A DNA stretch of 64,000 nt, from assembly GCA_963971425.1 (NCBI GenBank), contig OZ020518.1, positions 1,007,001 to 1,071,000 on the forward strand. The letters are read 5' to 3'. The position numbers and the translations under genes are program-made. The stretch is from Bryoerythrophyllum caledonicum (lineage: Eukaryota; Streptophyta; Bryopsida; Pottiales; Pottiaceae). Of the stretch, positions 60,579-64,000 are shown one piece after another (the first letter of the stretch is position 1; each line of letters starts with the position of its first letter). A model generated the notes under the pieces. The model had not been told where the DNA came from. It made no database searches and worked only from the letters and a program-made list of their open reading frames with translations.

Positions 60579-61091
60579 TTAAGGGGGGTCCTGTGTATCC
60601 GGAAGGGCTTGGTTGTTTTCAATTTTGCGTTTATGTAATAAAATGGACATGGCATATTGAGTAGCGATGGTGTTAATTTTTTTAAAGGTGGTTTTAGTTG
60701 TTTCAACGGGTATTTTGAAGGTATCTTCTACAGTTTTCATAGATGGGATAAAGGTGGTGGCACGAGTGCCAGATGTGATTACAATAAGGGGGTCCACATT
60801 CCATCCAAGGGCAATGATGTCGTCAATAAGGGGTTGGTATTTATCTATTTTGTTTTGAATTGTTTCCGGAGAAAATCTATCGTTGCAACATGTGAATTCA
60901 ATGAATTGAATGGTGTAGTCTTGGTTAATGTGATCGGGTGGTGGATCATTATATGTTAAGCCTCTAACACAAAGGATGTCCGGTTTGAGCCTAGCATTGC
61001 AATGACACCTTTGAGTCTCACATGAGCTTGAGAGTAGCCAATGAGGGACCGTATTTTCTTGTGGGTTGTTATTAAAGATGCCGGCGTTCAT
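60579..61091 (-). pseudogene. Copy 2 restriction-like endonuclease domain
   Basis: A 170-codon frame with ARLKPDILCVRG, IQFIEFTCCNDRFSPETI, NKIDKYQPLIDD and GWNVDPLIVITSGTRAT. The PD, the Glu of IEFT and KxxKY are all kept, in agreement with copy 1 and with R2-type nucleases. Confidence 0.65.
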
Positions 61092-61133
61092 TAATATAAA
61101 ACATCTTGATTTGTTGTAAGAAGTGATTAGTTT

Positions 61134-61499
61134 TCAGATTTCCCATACCGCTTTATTATGTCTTTTAACAATTAGGAAGTGTATGTGGTGATTTTGGCAT
61201 TTGAGTAGGACATGAAGCCATGTGTCGGGGTCTGTTGAAGGGCATATGGGGCATGTTATGGATGGGAATCTTTCTATTCGAAAGAAGAGTTGTTTGCGAG
61301 CGTTTCCCTTATATTGACCAATACAGAATTTGATGAGGCATGTTATTTGTGAGTCTGAAATGATGGGATTTTTCGAGAAATTTGTAGAGAGTTCATTGTC
61401 TATGTTGTTATTGTTAGTCCATTTTTCTATGTTAGGAATATTTTCTGAGATTGTGTCCAGGTTGTTGTAGAGGTCTTGTTTTTCGAGATATTTCCCCAA
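61134..61499 (-). pseudogene. Copy 2 CCHC knuckle region
   Basis: A 121-codon frame with an intact C-x2-C-x9-H-x4-C knuckle (CPICPSTDPDTWLHVLLKC), preceded by LIKFCIGQYKGNARKQLFF and followed by HFLIVKRHNKAVWEI. It joins RNase H to the nuclease. Confidence 0.8.
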
Positions 61500-62200
61500 A
61501 AATCTAATCGGGCCTTTATCGGGGGTATCTTCTTTGGAAGGCCAATCTTCTTTTTGGAAGTAGTATGGGGTAGCATGGGCATGTTCGTGTAGTTCTTCTG
61601 CCGTTTTGTGTGTTTTTTCGCGGCCTTCTTTTGCTAGTTTATCTGCTTATTCATTGCCATCAATATTGGCATGGGCTCTCACTTTGTGGAGGGTAGTGGT
61701 GTTCGTTCGGTTTTGTAACATTTGGACCATTGACATTAGTATGGTTTGGTCGGGGTGGCTATTGTGAAGGGTAGGGTGTGTTATTTAAGTGTTTGATAAG
61801 TGAACTGCATTTATGCAATCGGTGAATATGTGAGTGGGTTCATTATTGTATTTAGTTGTAATGATTTGTAGTATTTTGTGGATGGCCATAAGTTCTGCTC
61901 TAAGGATATTTTGTAATCCATGGAGTCTTTTGACTAATGTAATTTCTTTGGTAGAGTTATATATGCCATATCCAACTTTTTCTCTACGCCAATTTCCCGG
62001 GCTGATTTATTCTGGTGGTTTAAAGGATCCATTGGTATAATAGCTATGTGCGGGGTTAAATTTTGGTGTGGTATGAGTTGGATAATTTGGGAGGGGGGGC
62101 GGTGCAAGAAGGTAGTTTAATGTATTGTTGATGTAGTTTAGTTTTGACCATTTTTTACTTCGGTTTATGGGGGTTTGTATAGGTGTAGGTGGGACCATTT
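61500..62200 (-). pseudogene. Copy 2 RNase H domain, broken
   Basis: Frames in several registers. YYTNGSFKPPE at about 62,010-62,045 is the first motif, with Asn (codon 62,031-62,033) instead of Asp. Further on, the Glu-containing stretch (near 61,880-61,915), the ADK motif (near 61,630-61,660) and HAN-x-DGN-x-x-A can be read with stops between. Confidence 0.7.
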
Positions 62201-63737
62201 TTGTGTATAATCGGTGTATGTTTAAGTTGTGTGTTATGGAGGTAACTTCGGCAAGTTGTTCTATACTGCCAAGGGTTTGATTTTGATGGTGGACACATGT
62301 TATTTGTAATGTGGATGGTTCAATTTGGGGTTTTTTTAACTCGGGTGGAATAGTAGGTTCTTCATATGGTATTGAGTCTGCTTCAAATAATTCAATAATA
62401 TGAGAGTCTGGGAATGGGTTTGAGTGTTGGTTATTGTTTTGGTACCAATTGTGGTTTGGTGCGATGATGATTGTATTTGTGTTGTTTGGATCATGTTTGG
62501 CGGCAAGTTGAGCCTAATGTATTGCTTGTTCCATTTCCTTCTCATTGTGAGGGTGAGCTATACCATTACCGATCCATTTGTAGTCAAAGGCTTTTCCCAG
62601 GGATCCGAATATTTTGTCTCTTTCAAAAGGTGAATAGTATTTTCTTAGTTTGGTAGAGCATGTGACAAGGGAAGAAAAATATGATTGTTCAATGTTAAAG
62701 GATGATATTAGTGAGTCTAAAATGGGTGTGGGTATTGTGTATTGCGCATTTTTGAGAGGGTCATTTTTTGGGATTCGATATTTATATCTTTGGTATAGCC
62801 AAATTAGTTCGGTTTCAAAGGGTTGGGTGGATGGTTCTATGTTTGTAGGAGATTGTAGTTTTGTATTGTATTGATTCCATAACCATTGGAGTCGAGTAGT
62901 GGGAATAGTGTGCAAATGTCGGCCATTTTCATCATATAGATGTGCTTGATTTTTATCTATTTTAATTGTGCTTGAGAATGTAAAGATATCATTTTCGGGA
63001 TTGCATTTTGTTGTATAAATGTTTAATAGTGGAATAACTATGGGTGGTGTTACGGATCTTGAGTCTGAGAATTGTTCCTGGGGGTGGTGGGCTAGGATGA
63101 TGTCTGAGTAAATTTTGTTTTGAATTTTTTGGTAGTATTGTTTTAATTTTTCGATATTATGTGTGGAGGTATTGGTGTCGTGTCGTGGGAAAAGGTCTCT
63201 TTGGGGAAGCCATTTATTGTATGTATTATCATTGTGTTGCCATTGGCATAAATATTTTGTGTAGGTATTTTGTATATTATTTGTGTTTGTGTGTTGGATA
63301 TGTTTGTGGTGTATGATGTTGTTAATGGGATATATGGTAGGGTTTTTGGGGATATATGTTAGGGGACGGGGATGGAATGGATGTGGGAGGCTAGGGGGAT
63401 TGATTGGTGGGGGGAGATTTCTTGGGGTGTTGTTATTGTTGATGGTGATGAATGAGTCTTGAAGTATATAGGAGTATGAGTGTACGTTACAAGGGATATG
63501 ACATGTAGTGGGGCTTGTTGGGTGGCAAAATAGTTGTTTAGCAACATTTAGAGCACTTTTTATTAGTTTGGATGGGGTGAAGTGGTAGGTTTTGAAGTCT
63601 TCATTGTTCATGATGTGTGTGCCGTTAGGTAAAGTAATTTGTTTTAGTTCAAAAATATTTTTTGAGAGGAGTTTTTGTGGAAGCTTTTGGCAGGTTGGGT
63701 ATTGAGTGTGTTGTGATTTAGTGTTTCTTGGCGCCAT
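62201..63737 (-). pseudogene. Copy 2 central region with methyltransferase-like domain
   Basis: A 407-codon frame (62,514-63,737) plus continuation after a TAG at 62,514. It contains DKNQAHLYDENGRHLHTIP, ELIWLYQRYKYRIPKNDPL, SYFSSLVTCSTK, YSPFERDKIFGSLGKAFDYKW and IAHPHNEKEM (HPH codons 62,547-62,555), then FPDSHIIELFEADS in the continuation. The same HPH in place of NPP as copy 1 indicates it was fixed before the copies split. Confidence 0.6.
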
Positions 63738-63952
63738 ATTATTTCGAGTGATGTAGGATCAATGAGGAATTTTGGGAACGTACTTTTAAGGTGGACATTA
63801 TCTATGTGTTTTAATAAGAAGAATGTCTGTGTGATTGGTGATCTTATACAGTCACTTTTTAAAATTCTGGGTATGTTTTCGGCACCACCATATCGGGCAA
63901 GGACATAATGAGCTAATCCATTATATATTTTTTCCAAGTCTACCTTTGTCAT
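63644..63952 (-). pseudogene. Copy 2 post-RT linker
   Basis: A 102-codon frame (MTKVDLEKIYNGLAHYV..., SDCIRSPITQTFFLLKHID) homologous to copy 1 near 26,230-26,430, one frame step from the next segment. No domain is recognised. Confidence 0.6.
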
Positions 63953-64000
63953 TTAGAGCATTTTGTAGTTGTTCACCTATACATCGGAGGTATGCATTTT

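Larger units (their letters stand above)
60312..64000 (-). mobile_element. Non-LTR retrotransposon, copy 2 (3' half; continues beyond window)
   Basis: Minus-strand homologue of copy 1 from the post-RT linker to the tail. The 3' end has the gccggtcccg...gaaccggcg stem and (CTT)n at about 60,315-60,360. Upstream parts (RT, APE, 2A) would lie beyond 64,000. The proteins share the order and motifs of copy 1 but differ at many residues, so the copies belong to distinct lineages. It inserted into an older TTAA-family relic. Confidence 0.85.

Overview
The window looks like nuclear DNA of a green plant (Streptophyta). Its genes are split by short GT-AG introns. They include a lysine/histidine-type amino-acid transporter and a ribosome-biogenesis-style gene with a telomere-like box (AAACCCTAAACCCTAA) near its start. 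Most of the rest is AT-rich transposon debris. Species cannot be named from sequence alone. No prokaryotic operons, CRISPR arrays, rRNA or tRNA genes were recognised.

Layout. 1-15.6 kb is a transposon graveyard: a possible SINE, TTAA-flanked piggyBac-type elements (1.67-2.83 and 4.11-4.80 kb), a ~570-bp foldback (6.78-7.35 kb), a 4.3-kb CACTA (En/Spm) element with 3-bp target duplication carrying exon-like host fragments (7.79-12.07 kb), and a Mutator-type MITE (12.64 kb). 15,666-31,997 is one very large Tc1/mariner element: ~580-bp inverted repeats, flanking TA, and a broken DD34E transposase next to the right repeat. Nested inside it (about 19.4-29.9 kb) is a non-LTR retrotransposon. Its frames encode ORF1 (RRM-like plus coiled coil), a ~950-bp in-frame AAC (poly-Asn) tract, a textbook 2A ribosome-skipping motif, an APE-type endonuclease, reverse transcriptase, a PCIF1/Dam-like methyltransferase-like domain, RNase H, a CCHC knuckle and a second, restriction-like PD-(D/E)XK endonuclease. 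A second, diverged copy lies on the minus strand at 60.3-64.0 kb and runs off the window; a 3'-tail relic is at 35.06 kb. 32-41 kb is repeat-rich and gene-poor, with a GATA microsatellite, MITEs and relics.

41-57.4 kb is the gene-bearing part, mostly on the minus strand: a two-exon gene with one stop (41.4-42.4 kb), Rieske-like/CxxC exons (43.5-44.1 kb), a plus-strand small membrane-protein gene (45.1-46.2 kb), a CHORD-like zinc-domain gene (46.9-48.0 kb), a complete eight-exon DEAD-box-like gene with degenerate catalytic motifs (48.6-51.5 kb), and a complete six-exon LHT-type amino-acid transporter (52.95-57.39 kb) whose introns have absorbed several MITEs. 58-60.3 kb is a MITE cluster with readable nested target duplications.

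The most notable content is the retrotransposon architecture (2A, two different endonucleases and a methyltransferase-like domain in one element) and the clean termini of several DNA transposon families. All element proteins here are broken by stops or frameshifts, so this is the fossil of a system; domain calls rest on motifs read by eye.
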